From assembly GCF_033807715.1 (NCBI RefSeq), contig NC_084591.1, positions 45,655,868 through 45,719,867 of the forward strand: a stretch of 64,000 bases of DNA, read 5' to 3'. Positions 1-10,630 of the stretch are shown in pieces. The position numbers and the translations under genes were made by a program. Each line of letters opens with the position of its first letter. Position 1 is the first letter of the stretch. The notes below the pieces were generated by a model. It was not told the DNA's origin. It saw only the letters and a program-made list of their open reading frames with translations, and ran no database searches. Origin of the DNA: Cololabis saira (taxonomy: Eukaryota > Chordata > Actinopteri > Beloniformes > Belonidae).

Positions 1-495
1 AACTGTATCAAGTGCAACACTGATATCCAGTAACAATAAGACTGACTTTTTTCCCATCATCTGCATTCAAAAATATATCATTGTGACTTTTTTTGGCAAT
101 GATGTCAGAAAAGTAGTACTTCCTTGCATTCCTTAGTTGTAAATTATGAGAGGGAAGTTTGTCTTTATAGATGTCAAAAGGAACCTGGAGATTAGTTTTT
201 CTCCAATCAAAAACGTATGCTTTCAAGAGCCTCTTGAAGTTAGAGAGGGACATCGCTGTTCTGATAGCAGCTGGCAGGCGGTTCCACCAGCGTGGAACAC
301 TGTGAAAACTGTCTGGACTGAGAGTTCCTTGAACGTAGGGATGGCGCTGCCAAACAACATTCCTGTGAGGAGCAATTAGCGCCTATGGCGTAATTCTGTA
401 TGATCGCGTTGAGGCAGATAATTCAAGTGAAAGGGCACAACTCAGGAGAAGAGACAGCAGGCGTAGAGTGAGAAATCTAGTAAAGGAAAGCACAG

Positions 496-567
496 TTCCC
501 TGACTGGGAATGGAACCCAGGGCAAGTTTTCACATTCTAGTCACTTTTTGAACATCCCACCGTGAGC
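496..567 (-). pseudogene. Decayed tRNA-Glu-like copy; only the 3' half is recognisable
   Basis: Positions 496-522 align with the 3' half of the intact tRNA: the same acceptor 3' strand and discriminator, and a T-arm with B-box-like GGTTCCATTCC (one mismatch to consensus, at 512). The T-stem keeps pairing because 505 and 519 have both changed relative to the intact gene (a C:G pair became T:A). The 5' part (about 523-567) shows no A box or cloverleaf. Three bases beyond the acceptor (493-495) also match. It recurs 183 bp to the left of every tRNA start. The 5' limit is set only by the expected 72-nt length. It could instead be a fragment of a tRNA-derived SINE. Confidence 0.55.
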
Positions 568-667
568 GTACGCGCAATCCTTGTGCACCGCACTCTCTGT
601 ACATGTGGCCGTTGATCTTTCAACTTGTTGAAACCCTCTGGTGTATATTGTGAGAAATGTATCATAG
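568..667. other. Unassigned spacer within the unit
   Basis: About 100 bp between the decayed tRNA copy and the terminator of the intact tRNA gene. It holds a small palindrome (GCGTACGC near 566-573) and CAACTTGTTG near 620-629, but nothing I can identify. It is as well conserved across units as the rest. Confidence 0.5.
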
Positions 668-672
668 AAAAA
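668..672 (-). terminator. Pol III T5 terminator (representative)
   Basis: Five A on the plus strand give TTTTT on the tRNA strand, starting 7 nt past the discriminator. This is a standard RNA polymerase III stop. The equivalent run lies at s-11 to s-7 for every tRNA start s and looks intact in all copies I read. Confidence 0.85.
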
Positions 673-689
673 GAGCAGTTCCCTGACCG

Positions 690-700
690 GGAATCGAACC
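690..700 (-). promoter_or_regulatory. Internal B box (representative)
   Basis: tRNA residues 51-61 read GGTTCGATTCC, a full match to the B-box consensus GGTTCGANTCC. Copies 20 and 21 have T for the first G. Confidence 0.88.
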
Positions 701-732
701 CGGGCCGCGGCGGTGAGAGCGCCGAATCCTAA

Positions 733-743
733 CCACTAGACCA
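733..743 (-). promoter_or_regulatory. Internal A box (representative)
   Basis: On the tRNA strand, residues 8-18 read TGGTCTAGTGG, a full match to the A-box consensus TRGYNNARNNG recognised by TFIIIC. No TATA-like element is obvious upstream. The same box is unchanged in all copies except tRNA 49, which differs at residue 17, an N position of the consensus. Confidence 0.85.
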
Positions 744-971
744 TCAGGGAGATGCCGCTAGGTAGTGTCGATTCGAAATACCCGTAAAAATGTTGTCACA
801 ATAATCAAGCTACTATAGATGAATGCACAGACTACTCTTCCCAGTTGAGACATCAGATCTTTTAACCTTGATATGTTTTTAAAGTGGTAGTAGGCTGACT
901 TTGTTTTTGTCTTAATGTGTTTAGGTGCGAGTCCATCACAACACCCAGATTTCTGCGCTGGTTGCTAGTTT

Positions 972-1280
972 TTAGGTGTATCTGTGGTGACCTGTAATCG
1001 TTTGTCTTTGGCTCCAAAGACAATTTTGTTTAGCTCGAGAAATGTAGATATTGAACAGAAGAGCTCCCAGACTGGAACCTTGGGGAACTCCACATGTGAT
1101 TCTTGTCTTCTCTGATGTAAAGTTACCTGTTGACACAAAGTACTTCCTGTTCTCTAAGTATGTTTTGAACCACTTTAGTACAGTTCCAGAAAGACCCGCC
1201 CAGTTCTATAGTGGTTTGAGTAAAATATTTCGGTCAACTGTATCAAGTGCAACACTGATATCCAGTAACAATAAGACTGA
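972..1280 (-). pseudogene. RT palm fragment with GVPQGS motif, YADD box deleted
   Basis: The minus-strand frame reads LLLLDISVALDTVD, an internal stop, then LSGTVLKWFKTYL, FVSTGNFTSEKTRITCGVPQ, GSSLGALLFNIYIS and finally a stop. These match the conserved palm blocks of L2/CR1-type LINE reverse transcriptases (D-x-S-x-A-x-D-T-V-D and GVPQGS). In an intact element the SYADD catalytic block should follow within a few tens of residues. Here the frame passes straight from NIYIS into sequence resembling the region after YADD, so roughly the catalytic segment is missing. The short plus-strand reading frames covering this stretch are shadows. Confidence 0.82.
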
Positions 1281-1713
1281 CTTTTTTCCCATCATCTGCA
1301 TTCAAAAATATATCATTGTGACTTTTTTTGGCAATGATGTCAGAAAAGTAGTACTTCCTTGCATTCCTTAGTTGTAAATTATGAGAGGGAAGTTTGTCTG
1401 TATAGATGTCAAAAGGAACCTGGAGATTAGTTTTTCTCCAATCAAAAACGTATGCTTTCAAGAGCCTCTTGAAGTTAGAGAGGGACATCGCTGTTCTGAT
1501 AGCAGCTGGCAGGCGGTTCCACCAGCGTGGAACACTGTGAAAACTGTCTGGACTGAGAGTTCCTTGAACGTAGGGATGGCGCTGCCAAACAACATTCCTG
1601 TGAGGAGCAATTAGCGCCTATGGCGTAATTCTGTATGATCGCGTTGAGGCAGATAATTCAAGTGAAAGGGCACAACTCAGGAGAAGAGACAGCAGGCGTA
1701 GAGTGAGAAATCT
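1243..1713 (-). pseudogene. LINE C-terminal-like and N-terminal RT fragments in one open frame
   Basis: One minus-strand frame is open except for a single stop at 1618-1620. Its first part contains SPDSFHSVPRWWNRLPAAIR and TAMSLSNFKRLLKAYVF, the usual aromatic-W-N-x-L-P and F-K-x-x-L-K signature at the C-terminus of LINE ORF2. It then runs into RNARKYYFSDIIAKKSHN, which resembles the linker before the RT palm in fish LINEs. A C-terminus followed by an N-terminal region implies a junction of two elements or a rearranged one. The 81-codon Met-started frame inside it is part of this debris. Confidence 0.7.
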
Positions 1714-1913
1714 AGTAAAGGAAAGCACAGTTCCCTGACTGGGAATGGAACCCAGGGCAAGTTTTCACATTCTAGTCACTTTTTGAACATCCCACCGTGA
1801 GCGTACGCGCAATCCTTGTGCACCGCACTCTCTGTACATGTGGCCGTTGATCTTTCAACTTGTTGAAACCCTCTGGTGTATATTGTGAGAAATGTATCAT
1901 AGAAAAAGAGCAG

Positions 1914-1985
1914 TTCCCTGACCGGGAATCGAACCCGGGCCGCGGCGGTGAGAGCGCCGAATCCTAACCACTAGACCATCAGGGA
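1914..1985 (-). tRNA. tRNA-Glu-CTC: tRNA-Glu (CTC), copy 2
   Basis: Identical to copy 1. Anticodon at 1950-1952. Confidence 0.97.
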
Positions 1986-3148
1986 GATGCCGCTAGGTAG
2001 TGTCGATTCGAAATACCCGTAAAAATGTTGTCACAATAATCAAGCTACTATAGATGAATGCACAGACTACTCTTCCCAGTTGAGACATCAGATCTTTTAA
2101 CCTTGATATGTTTTTAAAGTGGTAGTAGGCTGACTTTGTTTTTGTCTTAATGTGTTTAGGTGCGAGTCCATCACAACACCCAGATTTCTGCGCTGGTTGC
2201 TAGTTTTTAGGTGTATCTGTGGTGACCTGTAATCGTTTGTCTTTGGCTCCAAAGACAATTTTGTTTAGCTCGAGAAATGTAGATATTGAACAGAAGAGCT
2301 CCCAGACTGGAACCTTGGGGAACTCCTCATGTGATTCTTGTCTTCTCTGATGTAAAGTTACCTGTTGACACAAAGTACTTCCTGTTCTCTAAGTATGTTT
2401 TGAACCACTTTAGTACAGTTCCAGAAAGACCCGCCCAGTTCTATAGTGGTTTGAGTAAAATATTTCGGTCAACTGTATCAAGTGCAACACTGATATCCAG
2501 TAACAATAAGACTGACTTTTTTCCCATCATCTGCATTCAAAAATATATCATTGTGACTTTTTTTGGCAATGATGTCAGAAAAGTAGTACTTCCTTGCATT
2601 CCTTAGTTGTAAATTATGAGAGGGAAGTTTGTCTTTATAGATGTCAAAAGGAACCTGGAGATTAGTTTTTCTCCAATCAAAAACGTATGCTTTCAAGAGC
2701 CTCTTGAAGTTAGAGAGGGACATCGCTGTTCTGATAGCAGCTGGCAGGCGGTTCCACCAGCGTGGAACACTGTGAAAACTGTCTGGACTGAGAGTTCCTT
2801 GAACGTAGGGATGGCGCTGCCAAACAACATTCCTGTGAGGAGCAATTAGCGCCTATGGCGTAATTCTGTATGATCGCGTTGAGGCAGATAATTCAAGTGA
2901 AAGGGCACAACTCAGGAGAAGAGACAGCAGGCGTAGAGTGAGAAATCTAGTAAAGGAAAGCACAGTTCCCTGACTGGGAATGGAACCCAGGGCAAGTTTT
3001 CACATTCTAGTCACTTTTTGAACATCCCACCGTGAGCGTACGCGCAATCCTTGTGCACCGCACTCTCTGTACATGTGGCCGTTGATCTTTCAACTTGTTG
3101 AAACCCTCTGGTGTATATTGTGAGAAATGTATCATAGAAAAAGAGCAG

Positions 3149-3220
3149 TTCCCTGACCGGGAATCGAACCCGGGCCGCGGCGGTGAGAGCGCCGAATCCT
3201 AACCACTAGACCATCAGGGA
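3149..3220 (-). tRNA. tRNA-Glu-CTC: tRNA-Glu (CTC), copy 3
   Basis: Identical to copy 1. Anticodon at 3185-3187. Confidence 0.97.
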
Positions 3221-4383
3221 GATGCCGCTAGGTAGTGTCGATTCGAAATACCCGTAAAAATGTTGTCACAATAATCAAGCTACTATAGATGAATGCACAG
3301 ACTACTCTTCCCAGTTGAGACATCAGATCTTTTAACCTTGATATGTTTTTAAAGTGGTAGTAGGCTGACTTTGTTTTTGTCTTAATGTGTTTAGGTGCGA
3401 GTCCATCACAACACCCAGATTTCTGCGCTGGTTGCTAGTTTTTAGGTGTATCTGTGGTGACCTGTAATCGTTTGTCTTTGGCTCCAAAGACAATTTTGTT
3501 TAGCTCGAGAAATGTAGATATTGAACAGAAGAGCTCCCAGACTGGAACCTTGGGGAACTCCACATGTGATTCTTGTCTTCTCTGATGTAAAGCTACCTGT
3601 TGACACAAAGTACTTCCTGTTCTCTAAGTATGTTTTGAACCACTTTAGTACAGTTCCAGAAAGACCCGCCCAGTTCTATAGTGGTTTGAGTAAAATATTT
3701 CGGTCAACTGTATCAAGTGCAACACTGATATCCAGTAACAATAAGACTGACTTTTTTCCCATCATCTGCATTCAAAAATATATCATTGTGACTTTTTTTG
3801 GCAATGATGTCAGAAAAGTAGTACTTCCTTGCATTCCTTAGTTGTAAATTATGAGAGGGAAGTTTGTCTGTATAGATGTCAAAAGGAACCTGGAGATTAG
3901 TTTTTCTCCAATCAAAAACGTATGCTTTCAAGAGCCTCTTGAAGTTAGAGAGGGACATCGCTGTTCTGATAGCAGCTGGCAGGCGGTTCCACCAGCGTGG
4001 AACACTGTGAAAACTGTCTGGACTGAGAGTTCCTTGAACGTAGGGATGGCGCTGCCAAACAACATTCCTGTGAGGAGCAATTAGCGCCTATGGCGTAATT
4101 CTGTATGATCGCGTTGAGGCAGATAATTCAAGTGAAAGGGCACAACTCAGGAGAAGAGACAGCAGGCGTAGAGTGAGAAATCTAGTAAAGGAAAGCACAG
4201 TTCCCTGACTGGGAATGGAACCCAGGGCAAGTTTTCACATTCTAGTCACTTTTTGAACATCCCACCGTGAGCGTACGCGCAATCCTTGTGCACCGCACTC
4301 TCTGTACATGTGGCCGTTGATCTTTCAACTTGTTGAAACCCTCTGGTGTATATTGTGAGAAATGTATCATAGAAAAAGAGCAG

Positions 4384-4455
4384 TTCCCTGACCGGGAATC
4401 GAACCCGGGCCGCGGCGGTGAGAGCGCCGAATCCTAACCACTAGACCATCAGGGA
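4384..4455 (-). tRNA. tRNA-Glu-CTC: tRNA-Glu (CTC), copy 4
   Basis: Identical to copy 1. Anticodon at 4420-4422. Confidence 0.97.
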
Positions 4456-5618
4456 GATGCCGCTAGGTAGTGTCAATTCGAAATACCCGTAAAAATGTTG
4501 TCACAATAATCAAGCTACTATAGATGAATGCACAGACTACTCTTCCCAGTTGAGACATCAGATCTTTTAACCTTGATATGTTTTTAAAGTGGTAGTAGGC
4601 TGACTTTGTTTTTGTCTTAATGTGTTTAGGTGCGAGTCCATCACAACACCCAGATTTCTGCGCTGGTTGCTAGTTTTTAGGTGTATCTGTGGTGACCTGT
4701 AATCGTTTGTCTTTGGCTCCAAAGACAATTTTGTTTAGCTCGAGAAATGTAGATATTGAACAGAAGAGCTCCCAGACTGGAACCTTGGGGAACTCCACAT
4801 GTGATTCTTGTCTTCTCTGATGTAAAGTTACCTGTTGACACAAAGTACTTCCTGTTCTCTAAGTATGTTTTGAACCACTTTAGTACAGTTCCAGAAAGAC
4901 CCGCCCTGTTCTATAGTGGTTTGAGTAAAATATTTCGGTCAACTGTATCAAGTGCAACACTGATATCCAGTAACAATAAGACTGACTTTTTTCCCATCAT
5001 CTGCATTCAAAAATATATCATTGTGACTTTTTTTGGCAATGATGTCAGAAAAGTAGTACTTCCTTGCATTCCTTAGTTGTAAATTATGAGAGGGAAGTTT
5101 GTCTTTATAGATGTCAAAAGGAACCTGGAGATTAGTTTTTCTCCAATCAAAAACGTATGCTTTCAAGAGCCTCTTGAAGTTAGAGAGGGACATCGCTGTT
5201 CTGATAGCAGCTGGCAGGCGGTTCCACCAGCGTGGAACACTGTGAAAACTGTCTGGACTGAGAGTTCCTTGAACGTAGGGATGGCGCTGCCAAACAACAT
5301 TCCTGTGAGGAGCAATTAGCGCCTATGGCGTAATTCTGTATGATCGCGTTGAGGCAGATAATTCAAGTGAAAGGGCACAACTCAGGAGAAGAGACAGCAG
5401 GCGTAGAGTGAGAAATCTAGTAAAGGAAAGCACAGTTCCCTGACTGGGAATGGAACCCAGGGCAAGTTTTCACATTCTAGTCACTTTTTGAACATCCCAC
5501 CGTGAGCGTACGCGCAATCCTTGTGCACCGCACTCTCTGTACATGTGGCCGTTGATCTTTCAACTTGTTGAAACCCTCTGGTGTATATTGTGAGAAATGT
5601 ATCATAGAAAAAGAGCAG

Positions 5619-5690
5619 TTCCCTGACCGGGAATCGAACCCGGGCCGCGGCGGTGAGAGCGCCGAATCCTAACCACTAGACCATCAGGGA
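5619..5690 (-). tRNA. tRNA-Glu-CTC: tRNA-Glu (CTC), copy 5
   Basis: Identical to copy 1. Anticodon at 5655-5657. The 5' flank carries A for T at 5703. Confidence 0.97.
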
Positions 5691-6853
5691 GATGCCGCTA
5701 GGAAGTGTCAATTCGAAATACCCGTAAAAATGTTGTCACAATAATCAAGCTACTATAGATGAATGCACAGACTACTCTTCCCAGTTGAGACATCAGATCT
5801 TTTAACCTTGATATGTTTTTAAAGTGGTAGTAGGCTGACTTTGTTTTTGTCTTAATGTGTTTAGGTGCGAGTCCATCACAACACCCAGATTTCTGCGCTG
5901 GTTGCTAGTTTTTAGGTGTATCTGTGGTGACCTGTAATCGTTTGTCTTTGGCTCCAAAGACAATTTTGTTTAGCTCGAGAAATGTAGATATTGAACAGAA
6001 GAGCTCCCAGACTGGAACCTTGGGGAACTCCACATGTGATTCTTGTCTTCTCTGATGTAAAGTTACCTGTTGACACAAAGTACTTCCTGTTCTCTAAGTA
6101 TGTTTTGAACCACTTTAGTACAGTTCCAGAAAGACCCGCCCAGTTCTATAGTGGTTTGAGTAAAATATTTCGGTCAACTGTATCAAGTGCAACACTGATA
6201 TCCAGTAACAATAAGACTGACTTTTTTCCCATCATCTGCATTCAAAAATATATCATTGTGACTTTTTTTGGCAATGATGTCAGAAAAGTAGTACTTCCTT
6301 GCATTCCTTAGTTGTAAATTATGAGAGGGAAGTTTGTCTTTATAGATGTCAAAAGGAACCTGGAGATTAGTTTTTCTCCAATCAAAAACGTATGCTTTCA
6401 AGAGCCTCTTGAAGTTAGAGAGGGACATCGCTGTTCTGATAGCAGCTGGGAGGCGGTTCCACCAGCGTGGAACACTGTGAAAACTGTCTGGACTGAGAGT
6501 TCCTTGAACGTAGGGATGGCGCTGCCAAACAACATTCCTGTGAGGAGCAATTAGCGCCTATGGCGTAATTCTGTATGATCGCGTTGAGGCAGATAATTCA
6601 AGTGAAAGGGCACAACTCAGGAGAAGAGACAGCAGGCGTAGAGTGAGAAATCTAGTAAAGGAAAGCACAGTTCCCTGACTGGGAATGGAACCCAGGGCAA
6701 GTTTTCACATTCTAGTCACTTTTTGAACATCCCACCGTGAGCGTACGCGCAATCCTTGTGCACCGCACTCTCTGTACATGTGGCCGTTGATCTTTCAACT
6801 TGTTGAAACCCTCTGGTGTATATTGTGAGAAATGTATCATAGAAAAAGAGCAG

Positions 6854-6925
6854 TTCCCTGACCGGGAATCGAACCCGGGCCGCGGCGGTGAGAGCGCCGA
6901 ATCCTAACCACTAGACCATCAGGGA
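6854..6925 (-). tRNA. tRNA-Glu-CTC: tRNA-Glu (CTC), copy 6
   Basis: Identical to copy 1. Anticodon at 6890-6892. Confidence 0.97.
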
Positions 6926-8088
6926 GATGCCGCTAGGTAGTGTCGATTCGAAATACCCGTAAAAATGTTGTCACAATAATCAAGCTACTATAGATGAATG
7001 CACAGACTACTCTTCCCAGTTGAGACATCAGATCTTTTAACCTTGATATGTTTTTAAAGTGGTAGTAGGCTGACTTTGTTTTTGTCTTAATGTGTTTAGG
7101 TGCGAGTCCATCACAACACCCAGATTTCTGCGCTGGTTGCTAGTTTTTAGGTGTATCTGTGGTGACCTGTAATCGTTTGTCTTTGGCTCCAAAGACAATT
7201 TTGTTTAGCTCGAGAAATGTAGATATTGAACAGAAGAGCTCCCAGACTGGAACCTTGGGGAACTCCTCATGTGATTCTTGTCTTCTCTGATGTAAAGTTA
7301 CCTGTTGACACAAAGTACTTCCTGTTCTCTAAGTATGTTTTGAACCACTTTAGTACAGTTCCAGAAAGACCCGCCCAGTTCTATAGTGGTTTGAGTAAAA
7401 TATTTCGGTCAACTGTATCAAGTGCAACACTGATATCCAGTAACAATAAGACTGACTTTTTTCCCATCATCTGCATTCAAAAATATATCATTGTGACTTT
7501 TTTTGGCAATGATGTCAGAAAAGTAGTACTTCCTTGCATTCCTTAGTTGTAAATTATGAGAGGGAAGTTTGTCTTTATAGATGTCAAAAGGAACCTGGAG
7601 ATTAGTTTTTCTCCAATCAAAAACGTATGCTTTCAAGAGCCTCTTGAAGTTAGAGAGGGACATCGCTGTTCTGATAGCAGCTGGCAGGCGGTTCCACCAG
7701 CGTGGAACACTGTGAAAACTGTCTGGACTGAGAGTTCCTTGAACGTAGGGATGGCGCTGCCAAACAACATTCCTGTGAGGAGCAATTAGCGCCTATGGCG
7801 TAATTCTGTATGATCGCGTTGAGGCAGATAATTCAAGTGAAAGGGCACAACTCAGGAGAAGAGACAGCAGGCGTAGAGTGAGAAATCTAGTAAAGGAAAG
7901 CACAGTTCCCTGACTGGGAATGGAACCCAGGGCAAGTTTTCACATTCTAGTCACTTTTTGAACATCCCACCGTGAGCGTACGCGCAATCCTTGTGCACCG
8001 CACTCTCTGTACATGTGGCCGTTGATCTTTCAACTTGTTGAAACCCTCTGGTGTATATTGTGAGAAATGTATCATAGAAAAAGAGCAG

Positions 8089-8160
8089 TTCCCTGACCGG
8101 GAATCGAACCCGGGCCGCGGCGGTGAGAGCGCCGAATCCTAACCACTAGACCATCAGGGA
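8089..8160 (-). tRNA. tRNA-Glu-CTC: tRNA-Glu (CTC), copy 7
   Basis: Identical to copy 1. Anticodon at 8125-8127. Confidence 0.97.
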
Positions 8161-9323
8161 GATGCCGCTAGGTAGTGTCGATTCGAAATACCCGTAAAAA
8201 TGTTGTCACAATAATCAAGCTACTATAGATGAATGCACAGACTACTCTTCCCAGTTGAGACATCAGATCTTTTAACCTTGATATGTTTTTAAAGTGGTAG
8301 TAGGCTGACTTTGTTTTTGTCTTAATGTGTTTAGGTGCGAGTCCATCACAACACCCAGATTTCTGCGCTGGTTGCTAGTTTTTAGGTGTATCTGTGGTGA
8401 CCTGTAATCGTTTGTCTTTGGCTCCAAAGACAATTTTGTTTAGCTCGAGAAATGTAGATATTGAACAGAAGAGCTCCCAGACTGGAACCTTGGGGAACTC
8501 CACATGTGATTCTTGTCTTCTCTGATGTAAAGTTACCTGTTGACACAAAGTACTTCCTGTTCTCTAAGTATGTTTTGAACCACTTTAGTACAGTTCCAGA
8601 AAGACCCGCCCAGTTCTATAGTGGTTTGAGTAAAATATTTCGGTCAACTGTATCAAGTGCAACACTGATATCCAGTAACAATAAGACTGACTTTTTTCCC
8701 ATCATCTGCATTCAAAAATATATCATTGTGACTTTTTTTGGCAATGATGTCAGAAAAGTAGTACTTCCTTGCATTCCTTAGTTGTAAATTATGAGAGGGA
8801 AGTTTGTCTGTATAGATGTCAAAAGGAACCTGGAGATTAGTTTTTCTCCAATCAAAAACGTATGCTTTCAAGAGCCTCTTGAAGTTAGAGAGGGACATCG
8901 CTGTTCTGATAGCAGCTGGCAGGCGGTTCCACCAGCGTGGAACACTGTGAAAACTGTCTGGACTGAGAGTTCCTTGAACGTAGGGATGGCGCTGCCAAAC
9001 AACATTCCTGTGAGGAGCAATTAGCGCCTATGGCGTAATTCTGTATGATCGCGTTGAGGCAGATAATTCAAGTGAAAGGGCACAACTCAGGAGAAGAGAC
9101 AGCAGGCGTAGAGTGAGAAATCTAGTAAAGGAAAGCACAGTTCCCTGACTGGGAATGGAACCCAGGGCAAGTTTTCACATTCTAGTCACTTTTTGAACAT
9201 CCCACCGTGAGCGTACGCGCAATCCTTGTGCACCGCACTCTCTGTACATGTGGCCGTTGATCTTTCAACTTGTTGAAACCCTCTGGTGTATATTGTGAGA
9301 AATGTATCATAGAAAAAGAGCAG

Positions 9324-9395
9324 TTCCCTGACCGGGAATCGAACCCGGGCCGCGGCGGTGAGAGCGCCGAATCCTAACCACTAGACCATCAGGGA
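9324..9395 (-). tRNA. tRNA-Glu-CTC: tRNA-Glu (CTC), copy 8
   Basis: Identical to copy 1. Anticodon at 9360-9362. Confidence 0.97.
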
Positions 9396-10558
9396 GATGC
9401 CGCTAGGTAGTGTCGATTCGAAATACCCGTAAAAATGTTGTCACAATAATCAAGCTACTATAGATGAATGCACAGACTACTCTTCCCAGTTGAGACATCA
9501 GATCTTTTAACCTTGATATGTTTTTAAAGTGGTAGTAGGCTGACTTTGTTTTTGTCTTAATGTGTTTAGGTGCGAGTCCATCACAACACCCAGATTTCTG
9601 CGCTGGTTGCTAGTTTTTAGGTGTATCTGTGGTGACCTGTAATCGTTTGTCTTTGGCTCCAAAGACAATTTTGTTTAGCTCGAGAAATGTAGATATTGAA
9701 CAGAAGAGCTCCCAGACTGGAACCTTGGGGAACTCCACATGTGATTCTTGTCTTCTCTGATGTAAAGTTACCTGTTGACACAAAGTACTTCCTGTTCTCT
9801 AAGTATGTTTTGAACCACTTTAGTACAGTTCCAGAAAGACCCGCCCTGTTCTATAGTGGTTTGAGTAAAATATTTCGGTCAACTGTATCAAGTGCAACAC
9901 TGATATCCAGTAACAATAAGACTGACTTTTTTCCCATCATCTGCATTCAAAAATATATCATTGTGACTTTTTTTGGCAATGATGTCAGAAAAGTAGTACT
10001 TCCTTGCATTCCTTAGTTGTAAATTATGAGAGGGAAGTTTGTCTTTATAGATGTCAAAAGGAACCTGGAGATTAGTTTTTCTCCAATCAAAAACGTATGC
10101 TTTCAAGAGCCTCTTGAAGTTAGAGAGGGACATCGCTGTTCTGATAGCAGCTGGCAGGCGGTTCCACCAGCGTGGAACACTGTGAAAACTGTCTGGACTG
10201 AGAGTTCCTTGAACGTAGGGATGGCGCTGCCAAACAACATTCCTGTGAGGAGCAATTAGCGCCTATGGCGTAATTCTGTATGATCGCGTTGAGGCAGATA
10301 ATTCAAGTGAAAGGGCACAACTCAGGAGAAGAGACAGCAGGCGTAGAGTGAGAAATCTAGTAAAGGAAAGCACAGTTCCCTGACTGGGAATGGAACCCAG
10401 GGCAAGTTTTCACATTCTAGTCACTTTTTGAACATCCCACCGTGAGCGTACGCGCAATCCTTGTGCACCGCACTCTCTGTACATGTGGCCGTTGATCTTT
10501 CAACTTGTTGAAACCCTCTGGTGTATATTGTGAGAAATGTATCATAGAAAAAGAGCAG

Positions 10559-10630
10559 TTCCCTGACCGGGAATCGAACCCGGGCCGCGGCGGTGAGAGC
10601 GCCGAATCCTAACCACTAGACCATCAGGGA
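10559..10630 (-). tRNA. tRNA-Glu-CTC: tRNA-Glu (CTC), copy 9
   Basis: Identical to copy 1. Anticodon at 10595-10597. The 5' flank carries A for T at 10643, as in unit 5. Confidence 0.97.

Larger units (their letters stand above)
679..750 (-). tRNA. tRNA-Glu-CTC: tRNA-Glu (CTC), copy 1
   Basis: A 72-nt intronless tRNA that decodes GAG codons. Acceptor arm: residues 1-7 (TCCCTGA) pair fully with 65-71, discriminator A72. Anticodon stem 27-31/39-43 (CGGCG/CGCCG) closes the loop CTCTCAC; anticodon CTC is at residues 34-36, plus-strand 715-717. The T-stem 48-52/60-64 (CCGGG/CCCGG) closes loop TTCGATT. CCA is not encoded, as expected in eukaryotes. The gene has perfect A and B boxes and a T5 terminator 7 nt past its 3' end. 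This is the majority sequence of the array; other copies are compared with it. It closely resembles the vertebrate tRNA-Glu-CTC I know. Confidence 0.97.
765..1713 (-). pseudogene. Mosaic of LINE reverse-transcriptase fragments, once per unit
   Basis: Read on the minus strand this block strings together several broken pieces of LINE ORF2. From high to low coordinates: a C-terminal-domain-like piece with PRWWNRLPAAIRTA (about 1480-1620); an upstream RT piece with RNARKYYFSDIIAK (about 1310-1370); the RT palm with LLLLDIS and GVPQGS (972-1280); and a thumb-side piece with RNLGVV and KSAYYHFKNISRL (about 770-950). The order is not that of an intact LINE, since a C-terminal piece precedes N-terminal RT. 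The catalytic YADD box is absent and frameshifts and stops separate the pieces. It is a dead composite, not a gene. The equivalent block recurs every 1,235 bp and is split by insertions in units 19 and 20. Confidence 0.8.
1236..2470 (-). repeat. Representative array unit (unit 2)
   Basis: One full period in the phase used here. On the minus strand, reading from high to low coordinates: LINE debris continuing from the next unit (2470-2000), tRNA-Glu (1985-1914), spacer (1913-1803), decayed tRNA-Glu-like copy (1802-1731), then more LINE debris (1713-1236). The unit therefore consists of two tRNA-like pieces and retrotransposon remains, with about 100 bp of unassigned spacer. This copy differs from the majority at 1400 (G for T). 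Confidence 0.95.

Noticed and set aside
496..567. Decayed tRNA copy as a second functional tRNA
   Set aside because: No A box, D-arm or anticodon arm can be drawn in the 5' part, and the T-loop has lost the conserved G.
1051..1371. A 106-codon plus-strand open frame repeated in nearly every unit
   Set aside because: It starts at TTG, lies antisense to the LINE RT palm (which has clear conserved motifs on the other strand) and is preserved only because the DNA repeats. No protein signature.
1243..1488. An 81-codon minus-strand open frame repeated in every unit as a small gene
   Set aside because: Its residues are part of LINE C-terminal and RT debris in a longer interrupted frame.
1381..1614. 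A 77-codon plus-strand open frame repeated in every unit
   Set aside because: Antisense shadow of the PRWWNRLP-containing LINE fragment.
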